Below are positions 19,560 through 28,070 of a stretch of DNA of 64,000 bases, one piece after another (the first letter of the stretch is position 1; each line of letters begins with the position of its first letter). Position numbers and translations under genes: made by a program. Source of the stretch: Virgifigura sp964551315 (lineage in GTDB: Bacteria; Pseudomonadota; Alphaproteobacteria; Dongiales; Dongiaceae); contig CAZKCM010000019.1 of the NCBI GenBank assembly GCA_964551315.1, forward strand, positions 4,867-68,866. The letters are read 5' to 3'. The notes under the pieces were generated by a model. That model did no database searches, had not been told where the DNA came from, and saw only the letters and a program-made list of their open reading frames with translations.

Positions 19560-22552
19560 TAAGCGCCGCGCCGACACCCTCGCCCGGATCAATCCCGTCC
19601 GATACGCCCATCGCGACCTACCGTTTCCAGTTCAATAGGGAGTTCACGTTCCGCGACGCCGAACGGCTGATTCCCTATCTGCACGCCCTCGGCGTCAGTC
19701 ACCTCTATGCGTCGCCCTACCTGAAGGCGCGGTCCGGGAGCACCCACGGATACGACATAATCGATCACAACGCGCTCAACCCCGAACTCGGTGACGACGA
19801 CGATTTCGAGGCGCTCGTCTCCGCCTTGCGGCGTCACGGCATGGGTCAGATCGTCGATTTTGTGCCCAACCACATGGGTGTCGGTATGGCGGACAACGAG
19901 TGGTGGCTGGACGTGCTGGAGTGGGGATCCTCTTCGCCCTTTGCGAAGTATTTCGACATCGATTGGGATCCGGCCAAACCGGAACTCCGCGGCAAGGTAT
20001 TGCTGCCCGTTCTTGGCGACCATTACGGGGAGGCCCTGGAACGCGGGGAGCTGCAGCTGCGATTCGAGGCCGAGCAGGGCAGCTTCAGCGTCTGGTATCA
20101 TGGTCACCGCTTTCCGATCGCGCCGCGGCGCTACGCCCGGATTCTCGATGCCGCCCTCGACGAGATCCAGCGGGACCTTCCGGGCGGCGGCGTGGACGAG
20201 CTTCGCCGGCTCGTCGCGGCGTTTCGCGGCCTCCGCACCGGAGAGATCCCCCTGCGCCACCGCCCAGCCGAGCGGCAGCGGGCCATCGAGCTGAAAGGGG
20301 CGCTCGCCGACCTTTGCCGTCACGATCCCGCTGTCAGCGCGGCCATTGCGCGGGCGGTAGCGTTGTTCAACGGCACGCCGGGGGAGCCCCGCAGCTTCGA
20401 GCCGCTTCACCGGCTTCTCGAGGCCCAGTCCTATCGTCTCGCCTTCTGGCGCGTAGCCGCGGACGAGATCAACTACCGCAGATTCTTCGACATCAATGAT
20501 CTTGCCGGACTGCGGATCGAGCTGCCGGAACTGTTCGAGCGGACTCACCAGCTGGTCTTCCGCCTGATCGCCGAGGGCAAGGTGCACGGCCTGCGGATCG
20601 ACCACGTCGATGGCCTCTACGATCCACGGGAATACTGCGAGCGGATCCAGGAGCGGTATCGCGACATCCGCGGCGCCGCGGTGACGGCGAGCGCATCGGC
20701 GTTAGGGGCCGCAGGGACCGCGGCCCGATCGGCGGACGAGCAACCGATGCTCTTCCTGGTCGTCGAGAAGATTCTCGCCCAGCATGAGCGGCTTCGCGAG
20801 GACTGGCCGATCGCGGGCACCACGGGTTACGAGTTCGTCAACCTCGCCAATGGGTTGTTCGTCGATCCGGCCGGCGAGCGGCCGCTGGACCGAATCTACC
20901 GCCGGTTCATCGGCGAGCGGGTCTCCTTCGACGCGGTTCTCTACGCCGCCAAGAAACAGGTCATGGGCAATATCCTGGCGAGCGAGCTGACGGTTCTGGC
21001 GAGCGATCTTGCCCGCATTTCCGAGAGCAACTGGCGCACACGGGACTTCACGCTGAGTGGCCTTCGGGAAGCGCTGAAGGAGGTCGTGGCCTGTTTCCCG
21101 GTCTACCGGACCTATGTCACCGACCGGGGCGCAAGCGCGGAAGACCGCCGCGATATCGACTGGGCCGTCGGACAGGCGCGCAAGCGCCATGCCCTGCCCG
21201 ACAGCAGCATCTTCGACTTCATCCACGATGCGCTCACGACCGACCTGGTCCGCGGGGCGCGGCACGGCTACAGCCGCCGGGCCGTCATTCGCTTCGCCAT
21301 GAAGTTTCAGCAATACACCGGTCCCGTCATGGCGAAGGGTCTCGAGGACACGAGCTTCTATCGCTACAACCGGCTTATCTCCCTGAACGAGGTCGGCGGC
21401 GACCCTCGCCGATTCGGCGTATCGGTCGCCGCCTTTCACCATGTGACGCAGGAGCGCGCGCGCCGCTGGCCGGCAACGATGCTGACCACCGCCACGCACG
21501 ACACGAAGCGCGGCGAGGACGTGCGCGCCCGCATCGACGTGCTGTCCGAGATTCCGCGGGAATGGGGGCGGCGGGTGCGGCGCTGGGCGCGGATGAACCG
21601 TCGGAACAAGCGCGATTCCGACGGCCGGCCAGCTCCAACCGCGAACGATGAATACCTGATCTACCAGACGATACTCGGCGCGTGGCCTATGGAACTCCTC
21701 GACCGCGATCCGCTCGATCCGGAAGCCGTCGCGGCGTTTCGGGAGCGATGCGTCGCCTATGCGATCAAGGCGGTTCGGGAAGGCAAGCAGAACTCGAGCT
21801 GGAGCAACCCGGACCCGGACTACGAAGAGGCAATGACCGGCTTCGTACGACAGATTCTGGACTCGACGCGGACGAACCCGTTCTTGGCCGACTTCCTGCC
21901 CTTTCAGCGGCGCGTGGCGATCCTTGGGATGCTGAACGGATTGTCGCAGACGGTCCTTAAGCTGACGCTGCCCGGTGTTCCCGATATCTATCAGGGCGGC
22001 GAGATGTGGGACCTCAACCTCGTCGATCCCGACAACCGGAGGCCCGTGGACTACGACCGGCGGATCGACGCGCTGAACCGGCTGCGGCAGAGCTTCCCGG
22101 ACGACGGCCCGGCATCGCCGGACGATGTGGCGAGCCTGCTCAAGACCTGGCCAGACGGCCGCGTCAAGCTTTACGTCGTCTGGCGGTTGCTGACGCTTCG
22201 GAACCACCATCCCGAGCTGTTCCGGAGCGGCGGTTATCAGCCGCTCGCGACCACGGGAGCGGCTGCCGATCACGTCTGCGCCTTCGCCCGGGAAGGCAAG
22301 GGGATTACGCTGGTCGTCATCGTTCCCCGGCTCCTGGCCGGGCTCATCGGCGAGCCCGAGGGCCTTCGGCCCGGCCATGTCTCCTGGAACGATACCGCGG
22401 TCGCCCTTCCGTCCGCTTGGAACGGCGGCGCATTCCGCGCCGTTTTTACGGGCGAGCACTTCGCCGCCGGAGCACGGGACGAAGGGCTGCCACTGGATGT
22501 ACTCCTGGCACATTTTCCGGTGGCGGTTCTCATCTCGACCGCGGCCGCTTGA
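19556..22552 (+). CDS. treY: Maltooligosyl trehalose synthase
   Basis: 998 residues, a long TreY. It isomerises the reducing-end alpha-1,4 bond of a maltodextrin to an alpha,alpha-1,1 bond. N-terminal ATYRFQFNREFTFRDAERLI and ASPYLKARSGSTHGYDIIDH are signature motifs. Catalytic residues lie in GLRIDHVDGLYDP (Asp), VVEKILA (Glu) and TATHDTKRGEDVRAR (Asp). ATGA overlap with malQ (19556-19559). It is the last gene of the operon. No clear terminator hairpin is visible in the 102 bases before the next gene, so read-through to the kinase is possible. Confidence 0.95.
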   Translation: MISAAPTPSPGSIPSDTPIATYRFQFNREFTFRDAERLIPYLHALGVSHLYASPYLKARSGSTHGYDIIDHNALNPELGDDDDFEALVSALRRHGMGQIVDFVPNHMGVGMADNEWWLDVLEWGSSSPFAKYFDIDWDPAKPELRGKVLLPVLGDHYGEALERGELQLRFEAEQGSFSVWYHGHRFPIAPRRYARILDAALDEIQRDLPGGGVDELRRLVAAFRGLRTGEIPLRHRPAERQRAIELKGALADLCRHDPAVSAAIARAVALFNGTPGEPRSFEPLHRLLEAQSYRLAFWRVAADEINYRRFFDINDLAGLRIELPELFERTHQLVFRLIAEGKVHGLRIDHVDGLYDPREYCERIQERYRDIRGAAVTASASALGAAGTAARSADEQPMLFLVVEKILAQHERLREDWPIAGTTGYEFVNLANGLFVDPAGERPLDRIYRRFIGERVSFDAVLYAAKKQVMGNILASELTVLASDLARISESNWRTRDFTLSGLREALKEVVACFPVYRTYVTDRGASAEDRRDIDWAVGQARKRHALPDSSIFDFIHDALTTDLVRGARHGYSRRAVIRFAMKFQQYTGPVMAKGLEDTSFYRYNRLISLNEVGGDPRRFGVSVAAFHHVTQERARRWPATMLTTATHDTKRGEDVRARIDVLSEIPREWGRRVRRWARMNRRNKRDSDGRPAPTANDEYLIYQTILGAWPMELLDRDPLDPEAVAAFRERCVAYAIKAVREGKQNSSWSNPDPDYEEAMTGFVRQILDSTRTNPFLADFLPFQRRVAILGMLNGLSQTVLKLTLPGVPDIYQGGEMWDLNLVDPDNRRPVDYDRRIDALNRLRQSFPDDGPASPDDVASLLKTWPDGRVKLYVVWRLLTLRNHHPELFRSGGYQPLATTGAAADHVCAFAREGKGITLVVIVPRLLAGLIGEPEGLRPGHVSWNDTAVALPSAWNGGAFRAVFTGEHFAAGARDEGLPLDVLLAHFPVAVLISTAAA

Positions 22553-22654
22553 CTTGAGCTTTGCCCGCAACATGGCTAGCGTTCCGGGCGGCTCGGTCAT
22601 CGAGATGGCCCACAGCGGCTAGGCGCGACACCTCCGAGACCCGGTTCTCCCTGG

Positions 22655-24385
22655 ATGACTGTTCGTTGGCGCCTCACACTCATATTGCTGCTGACGATGC
22701 TGCCGGCGGCGATCTACAGCTTGCACGAGGCATGGTCGGCTCGTGAGAGCGAGATCGGGCGGATCGAGGCGAGCGCACATCGCCTGGCGCTGGTCGCGGC
22801 GGCCTATCAACGGGAAATGCTCGACAGCACCCGGCGCGTCCTGACGACGCTCACCCAGCTTCCCGAGATCCGGTCGAGCGCTTCCCCGCGTTGCGCGGAG
22901 ACGCTGAGCCGTCTCCTCGTGAGCTTTCCGGAGTATCGTGACCTCGCGACGGTCGACCGGGACGGCAACATTCTGTGCAGCGGTAGCGCGACCGTGGAGC
23001 GCGAAACCGTCGGGGACCGCACCTGGTTTCACCAGATGCGGCAGACGCTGAAATTCACGATCGGAGAGTACGTCGTCGGCGCGCACGGCACGACGATCCT
23101 GCCGGTGGCCGTTCCCGTCGTCGAGAACGGGAGCTTTACCGGTGCCGTGGCCGCGAGCATTTCGATCGATTGGTTGCAGCGCCTGATGGGGCGCATCAAC
23201 CTTCCGCAGTTCGGTGTCGTGCATTTGCTGGATCGCGACGGTGTCGTCCTCGCGGCCTATCCGCCGATGGCCGACGCCGCCCGCTCCCTGCCAATGTCGC
23301 GGGCGCTCGAAAAGGTTCTAAACGGGAACTCGATACCGCCGGTCCTGGCCACCAGCGACCGGTCCGGAATGCAGCGGCTCTATGGGATCGCCTCGATCGA
23401 GGACGGCGATGCGGTCGTGCTGTTCAGCATTCCCCATCAGAGGGCGCTCAGCGGCGTTGCAGCGCAGTTCTGGGGGCTTCTGGCCGGACCGCTGGCGATG
23501 TGGGCGCTGGCGGTCATCGCCGCGTGGATCACCAGCGAGTTTCTCATCGCACGCTGGCTCCGGCGGCTTTGCAGGAGTGCCGCGGCTTTCAGCAGGGGCG
23601 ATCTCGCCGTGCGTCCGCACATACCGGACAGCCCCAGGGAGATCCGGCAACTGGCCGCGACCTTCTCCAGAATGGCCGACACCATCCAGGCCCGGGAGGC
23701 CGAGCTGCGCGGCTCGCTCAAGGAAAAGGAAATCCTGCTCAAGGAGATCCATCACCGCGTGAACAACAATCTCCAGACGGTGACCAGCCTGCTCAATCTG
23801 CAATCTCGGCGCGTTGCCGATCCGGCCGCTCGCCGGGTGCTCGACACCACTCAGATGCGCGTCCGCGCCCTGTCGCTCGTTCACAAGCACCTGTACGAAG
23901 GAGAAAACCTCGCGGCCGTCGACATGAAGGCCTTCGTCGCCGAACTCTGCGCACAGCTTTGGCGGCTCTACGCCGTCGATGAAAATCGGATTCGCCCGGT
24001 CATCGACATGCCGACCCTGCATGTTACCCCGGACACCGCCATTCCTCTTGGGCTCCTCATCACCGAGGCGGTCGCCAACACCCTGAAGCATGCCTTTCCG
24101 GAGGGGCGCTCGGGAGGGGTCGAGATCACCCTGACGCAGGATCGGTCGGGTGCGGTCCTCCAGATTGCCGACAACGGCGTCGGCCATTTGCACCGAGGCG
24201 GCACGCAGGACGAGGAAGAGGGGCTCGGCCTGACGCTGATCCGGGCGCTTGCGCTTCAGCTACACGCCCGGCTTGTCCTCGAGGGGTCGCGTGGAACCAC
24301 GGTCGTTCTGCAATTCAATCGGCCCTTGGATCTGGAGACGCCCGCGGGGCGTCCTGCCGTTTCGGGCGAGGACGGCTCCGCTTAA
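22655..24385 (+). CDS. Membrane sensor histidine kinase, HisKA_2 type; candidate PhyR kinase
   Basis: 576 residues. Helix 1 (TLILLLTMLPAAIYSL) precedes an extracytoplasmic sensor of about 240 residues that looks like a double Cache domain. A second helix (about 275-300) and a HAMP segment follow. The dimerization/phosphoacceptor motif IHHRVNNNLQTVTSLLNLQSR has His367 as the likely phosphorylated residue. The ATPase domain shows EAVANTLKHAFP and DNGVGH. HisKA_2 and HWE kinases are the usual partners of PhyR, and phyR lies 2.5 kb downstream, so this is a strong candidate for the general stress sensor. Its ligand is unknown. Confidence 0.88.
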   Translation: MTVRWRLTLILLLTMLPAAIYSLHEAWSARESEIGRIEASAHRLALVAAAYQREMLDSTRRVLTTLTQLPEIRSSASPRCAETLSRLLVSFPEYRDLATVDRDGNILCSGSATVERETVGDRTWFHQMRQTLKFTIGEYVVGAHGTTILPVAVPVVENGSFTGAVAASISIDWLQRLMGRINLPQFGVVHLLDRDGVVLAAYPPMADAARSLPMSRALEKVLNGNSIPPVLATSDRSGMQRLYGIASIEDGDAVVLFSIPHQRALSGVAAQFWGLLAGPLAMWALAVIAAWITSEFLIARWLRRLCRSAAAFSRGDLAVRPHIPDSPREIRQLAATFSRMADTIQAREAELRGSLKEKEILLKEIHHRVNNNLQTVTSLLNLQSRRVADPAARRVLDTTQMRVRALSLVHKHLYEGENLAAVDMKAFVAELCAQLWRLYAVDENRIRPVIDMPTLHVTPDTAIPLGLLITEAVANTLKHAFPEGRSGGVEITLTQDRSGAVLQIADNGVGHLHRGGTQDEEEGLGLTLIRALALQLHARLVLEGSRGTTVVLQFNRPLDLETPAGRPAVSGEDGSA

Positions 24386-24458
24386 GCCTGAGGTCGCCTG
24401 TCGATCGGCAGGCGCAGCCGGCGGCGCACCCCGGCCGGTTAATTTGATGGGCCGCAGT

Positions 24459-24484
24459 GGAACTCGCGGCGGATACCCAACGTT
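24459..24484 (+). promoter_or_regulatory. Candidate EcfG-type promoter of rpoH
   Basis: GGAAC (24459-24463), 17 bases, then CGTT (24481-24484). All nine consensus bases match; the spacing is one longer than in the three exact sites. It lies only 11 bases before ATG 24496, but 71 before ATG 24556, which favours the downstream start. EcfG control of an RpoH paralogue has been described in rhizobia. Confidence 0.6.
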
Positions 24485-24555
24485 GACAGGTCGACATGTC
24501 CGATCCGCGACGGATTACGAACGGCGGAGGCGGCCGAAGGTCTGCAGGTACGCTG

Positions 24556-25419
24556 ATGACGAAAAGCAACGTAAAATTCATCAATGCCCTGATGAGCGAG
24601 CCGTTCCTCACCCGCGAGCAGGAGCTCGATCTGGCACGCCGCTGGCGCGAGACCGGCGATCAGGCCGCCCTGCACGAGTTGGTGCGGGCTTACATGCGCC
24701 TGGTTGTCAGTATCGCCGCGCGCTTCCGCAACTACGGCCTGCCCATGAGCGATCTGATCCAGGAGGGCAACGTCGGCCTTATGCTCGCCGCCGCTCGCTT
24801 CGAGCCGGAGCGCGAGGTGCGGTTCTCGACCTATGCGGTGTGGTGGATCCGCTGTACGATGCAGGATTACATTCTGCGCAACTGGTCCATCGTCCGAACC
24901 AGCACGACGCCGTCCCAGAAGCTGCTCTTCTTCAACCTGCGTCGGTTGCGCGCTCGCATCGAAGGCGCCTGGGCGACGGAGGAGCTGTCGGAGGAGGGAC
25001 GCGCGAAGATCGCTGAGGAGCTCAGGGTGAAGCCCTCTCTTGTCGAGGAGATGGGGCTCAAGCTCTCGAAAAGCGACACGTCGCTCAACGCCCCGATCAA
25101 CGACGCCAGCGACGGCGAACTGCAGGACTTCCTGGTGGACAACCAGCCGAACCCGGAGGACATCGTCATCGCGACACGTGCTGCGGAACGGCGCTCGCAA
25201 TGGCTTGCGGAGGCCCTCGACGAGCTCAGCCCGCGCGAGCGCGGCATTCTGAGCAAACGCCGGCTGTGCGAAGACGGCGCAACGCTCGACGAACTTGGTC
25301 GGGAATTCCACATCACGCGCGAGCGCGTGCGGCAGCTCGAGCAGCGGGCGATGAAAAAGCTCCGGGAATCGATGCGAAAGCGGGTGGAAAAGCACACCGA
25401 CCTGTTCGCTGACGCGTAG
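24556..25419 (+). CDS. rpoH: RpoH-type (sigma-32 family) RNA polymerase sigma factor
   Basis: 287 residues from ATG 24556. Region 2 is clear: RAYMRLVVSIAARFRNYGLP, DLIQEGNVGLMLAAARFEPE and FSTYAVWWIRCTMQDYILRN. WWIR followed by QDYILRNWSIVR is the RpoH pattern. Region 4 shows LSPRERGILSKRRL and the helix-turn-helix ITRERVRQLEQRAMKKLRE. It directs the core enzyme to heat-shock-type or oxidative-stress promoters. ATG 24496 is also in frame and would add 20 residues, but it lies almost on the expected start site of the promoter at 24459. The RpoH1/RpoH2 class cannot be settled here. Confidence 0.9.
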   Translation: MTKSNVKFINALMSEPFLTREQELDLARRWRETGDQAALHELVRAYMRLVVSIAARFRNYGLPMSDLIQEGNVGLMLAAARFEPEREVRFSTYAVWWIRCTMQDYILRNWSIVRTSTTPSQKLLFFNLRRLRARIEGAWATEELSEEGRAKIAEELRVKPSLVEEMGLKLSKSDTSLNAPINDASDGELQDFLVDNQPNPEDIVIATRAAERRSQWLAEALDELSPRERGILSKRRLCEDGATLDELGREFHITRERVRQLEQRAMKKLRESMRKRVEKHTDLFADA

Positions 25420-25454
25420 GGGCTGCGACCCGAAGGCGGGGAACGAACGGGGCC

Positions 25455-25554
25455 NNNNNNNNNNNNNNNNNNNNNNNNNNNNNNNNNNNNNNNNNNNNNN
25501 NNNNNNNNNNNNNNNNNNNNNNNNNNNNNNNNNNNNNNNNNNNNNNNNNNNNNN
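25455..25554. other. Assembly gap (100 N)
   Basis: Exactly 100 N, the conventional length for a scaffold gap of unknown size. It falls between the rpoH stop and the ecfG stop, so an unknown amount of sequence, possibly including the end of a gene, may be missing. Such gaps often mark repeats, but nothing at the edges shows this. Confidence 0.98.
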
Positions 25555-25560
25555 CGGCGC

Positions 25561-26127
25561 TCAAGGGAGCGCCACATCCCCATACGGTCTGGACGCGGCC
25601 GATGGCTGATTGATCGACCGCCGGTCATCGTCCGTCGGAGCTGATTCGTTGCCCATCACCTTGGGGTACAACACACGCCGGGCGCGCGATACCCGTGACT
25701 TGATCGTTCCGACAGCGCAACCGATGATCCGCGACGCTTCTTCATAGCTGAAGCCGCTCGCGCCGACGAGCAGCAGAACCTCCCGTTGCTCGACCGGTAG
25801 TTCCATGAAGGCCCGCTGAAAGTCCTCGACCTCAAGGTGTGCTTCCTGCGTCGGCGGCGTCGCCTGGTGCGTTTCGGCGACGTCTTCCAGCGCGTCAAAT
25901 CGCATGCGCCGACCGCGCAGCGTGTTGATGTGATGGTTGCGTAGGATGGTGAAGATCCAGGCGCGAAAGTTGGTCCCCGGGCGAAACTGATCGGCTGCCG
26001 AGAGTGCCCGGACAACCGTTTCCTGAACCAGATCGTCGGCGAGGTCCTTATCTCGGGTCAGAGCGCGGGCGAAAGCACGTAAGTGAGGGATCGTCTCTAT
26101 CAGCAGGCTGTCGATCGATCCCGTCAT
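25561..26127 (-). CDS. ecfG: ECF sigma factor of the EcfG type
   Basis: 188 residues. Region 2: LRAFARALTRDKDLADDLVQ, then FRAWIFTILRNHHINTLRGR. Region 4: LPVEQREVLLLVGASGFSYE and CAVGTIKSRVSRAR. These match EcfG (sigma-T/SigG), the general stress sigma factor of alphaproteobacteria, held by NepR until PhyR-P frees it. ATG 26127 has a good AGGAGGGA ribosome site. The frame's stop lies 6 bases from the N gap; the tail after KVMGNES is unconserved, so the last residues are less certain. It is downstream of nepR on the same strand and probably cotranscribed. Confidence 0.92.
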   Translation of the reverse strand: MTGSIDSLLIETIPHLRAFARALTRDKDLADDLVQETVVRALSAADQFRPGTNFRAWIFTILRNHHINTLRGRRMRFDALEDVAETHQATPPTQEAHLEVEDFQRAFMELPVEQREVLLLVGASGFSYEEASRIIGCAVGTIKSRVSRARRVLYPKVMGNESAPTDDDRRSINQPSAASRPYGDVALP

Positions 26128-26338
26128 GCCTCGTTCTCCCTCCTGGAAAATCCCCCAAATCGTACCTCCTGCTCAGATTCCCCTCGGGGCTAAAACTAGG
26201 CGGACAAGCGCCCGCGTCAACGAATGGACATGAAAAAAACCTTGCCCGTCCGCGGGCGTGGCGCTGCGCGCCATGGCGCGGGACCGCCGGCGAGAGGCGC
26301 AAAACTCGAGGGGGAGGGAAATAGGAGGAAGGGCCGGG

Positions 26339-26566
26339 CTAGCGGGATCGTCGGTGCTTCCGCAGCAACTCCAGCATCGATTCCGGGATGGGCTCGTCCA
26401 GAACCGGGTCGTACAGCTTGCGCAACTGATCGTTTACCCAGCGCTGAAAATTTTCCTGTTCTGTCTTGTCCGCCTTCACGGTCGTGATGGAACGCTCGCC
26501 GCGCGAGGTTCTATCCTTGCGCGAGCTCCTCCTTTCAACCGAGGCGTCGACACGCTTTTTCGCCAC
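26339..26566 (-). CDS. nepR: NepR anti-sigma factor
   Basis: 75 residues. The basic, disordered N-terminus is followed by the NepR core: WVNDQLRKLYDPVLDEPIPE, then SMLELLRK, two helices that wrap EcfG or the sigma-like domain of PhyR. Length and position, between ecfG and divergent phyR, are the standard arrangement. It is 211 bases upstream of ecfG on the same strand. A larger gap than usual leaves room for a separate ecfG promoter, but none matching the EcfG consensus was found. Confidence 0.92.
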   Translation of the reverse strand: MAKKRVDASVERRSSRKDRTSRGERSITTVKADKTEQENFQRWVNDQLRKLYDPVLDEPIPESMLELLRKHRRSR

Positions 26567-26885
26567 CTACCCCCTCCAACGAAGTCCCCGTGACGATGCA
26601 CTCCGTGCGGAAATTTGCACAGCGGATGGTCCTGGCAAACTCCTATACGGAACTTCCTCTACAACTAGTTACCGGTGCCACGATGGTGCAGACCGCAGAA
26701 CGATTGGCGGAACCGCGCCCTGGGCAACCGCGGCTGCAGGTTACACGTTTCGGTTCCGGACTTACAGATCTTGCTCGCAGATTAGGCCCCGCGCGCAGAC
26801 GCATGCCGAATAGATTTCTATTGCCTCTCTGGAACTGAGAGGTTCAGATGCCCTTGCGTGTGGCAGTCACCTGAAGGAAGCGAAC
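26567..26885. other. Intergenic region between divergent nepR and phyR
   Basis: 319 bases with no convincing gene. A hairpin CCTCTC-N7-GAGAGG (26824-26842) lies 44 bases before phyR and carries a GGAAC in its loop; 16 bases after that GGAAC is CCTT instead of CGTT. Another GGAAC at 26649 has GTT after only 14 bases. Neither is accepted as an EcfG promoter. The region must hold the phyR and nepR promoters, but I cannot place them. Confidence 0.5.
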
Positions 26886-27698
26886 ATGGCTGAACAATCA
26901 AGGGAAATTGTCGCTCAGTTGCCGTATTTGCGCCGGTATGCGCGCGCCCTTACCGGATCCCAGAAACGGGGCGACCAGTACGTTCGCATCTGCCTCGAAA
27001 CCATCCTTGCCGAACCGTCGCGGATCTCGGCCGACAAGGACCTCCGTCTCCAACTCTTCACCGTCTTCCACGAGGCATGGCGTGCCGTGCACAATGCCAT
27101 CGGCGATGTCGAAGGCCAAGCATCGCAGGCATCGGCCGGTGGGGACGGAACGCGCGCGCGCTTGGAGCAGCGATTGGCCGCGCTTCCCTCGGCCGAGCGT
27201 CAGGTCCTGTTGCTCGTTTCCCTCGAAGGGTTCTCGATCGACCAGACGGCGACGATCCTCGGTATGGCCCCGGCGGAGGTGGAGGCAAAGCTCACCCAGG
27301 CCCGCGCCGACATCATGCGGCAGGAGCCGACGAAGGTCTTGATCATCGAGGACGAACCGCTGATCGCGATGGACATCGCGCAGATTGTCCAGGATCTGGG
27401 GCACACCGTATGCGGGACGGCCGCCCGAAAGGACGAAGCGCTCACGGTTGCCAGGGAGACCGAACCCGGGCTCGTGCTCGCCGACATCCAGTTGAAGGAG
27501 GGAGACAGCGGCATCGAGGCGGTGCAGGAGATCCTGCAGTCCATCGACGTCCCGGTGATCTTCGTAACCGGTTTCCCCGAACGCCTGTTGACGGGGGAAG
27601 GGCTCGAGCCGGCGTTTCTCGTGACGAAGCCCTTCGACGCCGAGACGTTGAAGACCGCCATCGGACAGGCCCTGTCCGTGCAGCACGTGCCGGCTTAG
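26886..27698 (+). CDS. phyR: PhyR general stress response regulator (anti-anti-sigma)
   Basis: 270 residues. Residues 1-145 form an ECF-sigma-like domain (LPYLRRYARALTGSQKRGDQ, LPSAERQVLLLVSLEGFS) that lacks promoter-binding function. Residues 150-265 form a receiver with the acidic pocket Glu155-Asp156-Glu157, phosphoacceptor Asp200 (LADIQLKEG), Thr228 and Lys248. The FVTGFPERLLTGEG segment is the FATGUY-type signature. Once phosphorylated, its sigma-like domain binds NepR and releases EcfG. It is divergent from nepR-ecfG. Confidence 0.95.
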   Translation: MAEQSREIVAQLPYLRRYARALTGSQKRGDQYVRICLETILAEPSRISADKDLRLQLFTVFHEAWRAVHNAIGDVEGQASQASAGGDGTRARLEQRLAALPSAERQVLLLVSLEGFSIDQTATILGMAPAEVEAKLTQARADIMRQEPTKVLIIEDEPLIAMDIAQIVQDLGHTVCGTAARKDEALTVARETEPGLVLADIQLKEGDSGIEAVQEILQSIDVPVIFVTGFPERLLTGEGLEPAFLVTKPFDAETLKTAIGQALSVQHVPA

Positions 27699-27824
27699 CC
27701 TCCGATCCACTCGCTTCCTTAATGGCGCCGCGGACGGGTCCTCGCTTCCCGGCCGCGGCGTTCGTTACCGGGCCGGACCTCGCCCGCTCCGTCCGCTCAT
27801 GGCGAAGGAACACGCCCGGAACAT

Positions 27825-27850
27825 GGAACGGGTTGGCTGCCGACGGGGTT
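27825..27850 (+). promoter_or_regulatory. Weak candidate EcfG-type promoter of pmp3-DUF4112
   Basis: GGAAC (27825-27829), 18 bases, then GTT (27848-27850), with G rather than C before GTT. The spacing is at the long end of what is reported for this sigma group. It lies 62 bases before the Pmp3 start, in the only non-coding stretch between phyR and pmp3. Confidence 0.3.
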
Positions 27851-27911
27851 CTCCATCGAAGCCCGCCTTCGTCGGGCGAGCTTCCAAGGGGCACCGCGAA
27901 CGGATTTGCCG

Positions 27912-28070
27912 ATGGATGCCGTCAGGATCATTTGCGCGATCGTGCTTCCGCCGCTTGGCGTCTTCCTGCAGGTCGGTTTCAGGGGCCAGTTCTGGCTGAA
28001 TGTCCTGTTGACGCTGTTCGGCTATATCCCGGGGATCGTCCATGCCATCTGGGTGATCGCGAAGCGGTGA
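27912..28070 (+). CDS. Pmp3/YqaE family small membrane protein
   Basis: 52 residues with two transmembrane helices: VRIICAIVLPPLGVFLQVG and FWLNVLLTLFGYIPGIVHAIWV. The PPLGVFL and GYIPGIVHA motifs are the Pmp3 family signature. These small proteins are induced by salt, cold or membrane stress and affect membrane potential in yeast; the bacterial role is unclear. Its stop overlaps the GTG start of the next gene (GTGA, 28067-28070). Confidence 0.85.
   Translation: MDAVRIICAIVLPPLGVFLQVGFRGQFWLNVLLTLFGYIPGIVHAIWVIAKR

Noticed and set aside
25455..25554. Possibility that the two N runs mark insertion sequences
   Set aside because: No terminal inverted repeats, target duplications or transposase fragments are visible at either gap edge.
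26649..26670. GGAAC-N14-GTT upstream of phyR
   Set aside because: Spacing is two to three bases shorter than accepted for EcfG promoters.
26590..26838. 82-codon plus-strand reading frame between nepR and phyR
   Set aside because: No ribosome site, no recognisable motif, uncharacteristic codon use, and it occupies the region that must hold two promoters.
26831..26855. GGAAC-N16-CCTT just before phyR, with GGAAC in a hairpin loop
   Set aside because: The highly conserved GTT of the -10 element is missing.
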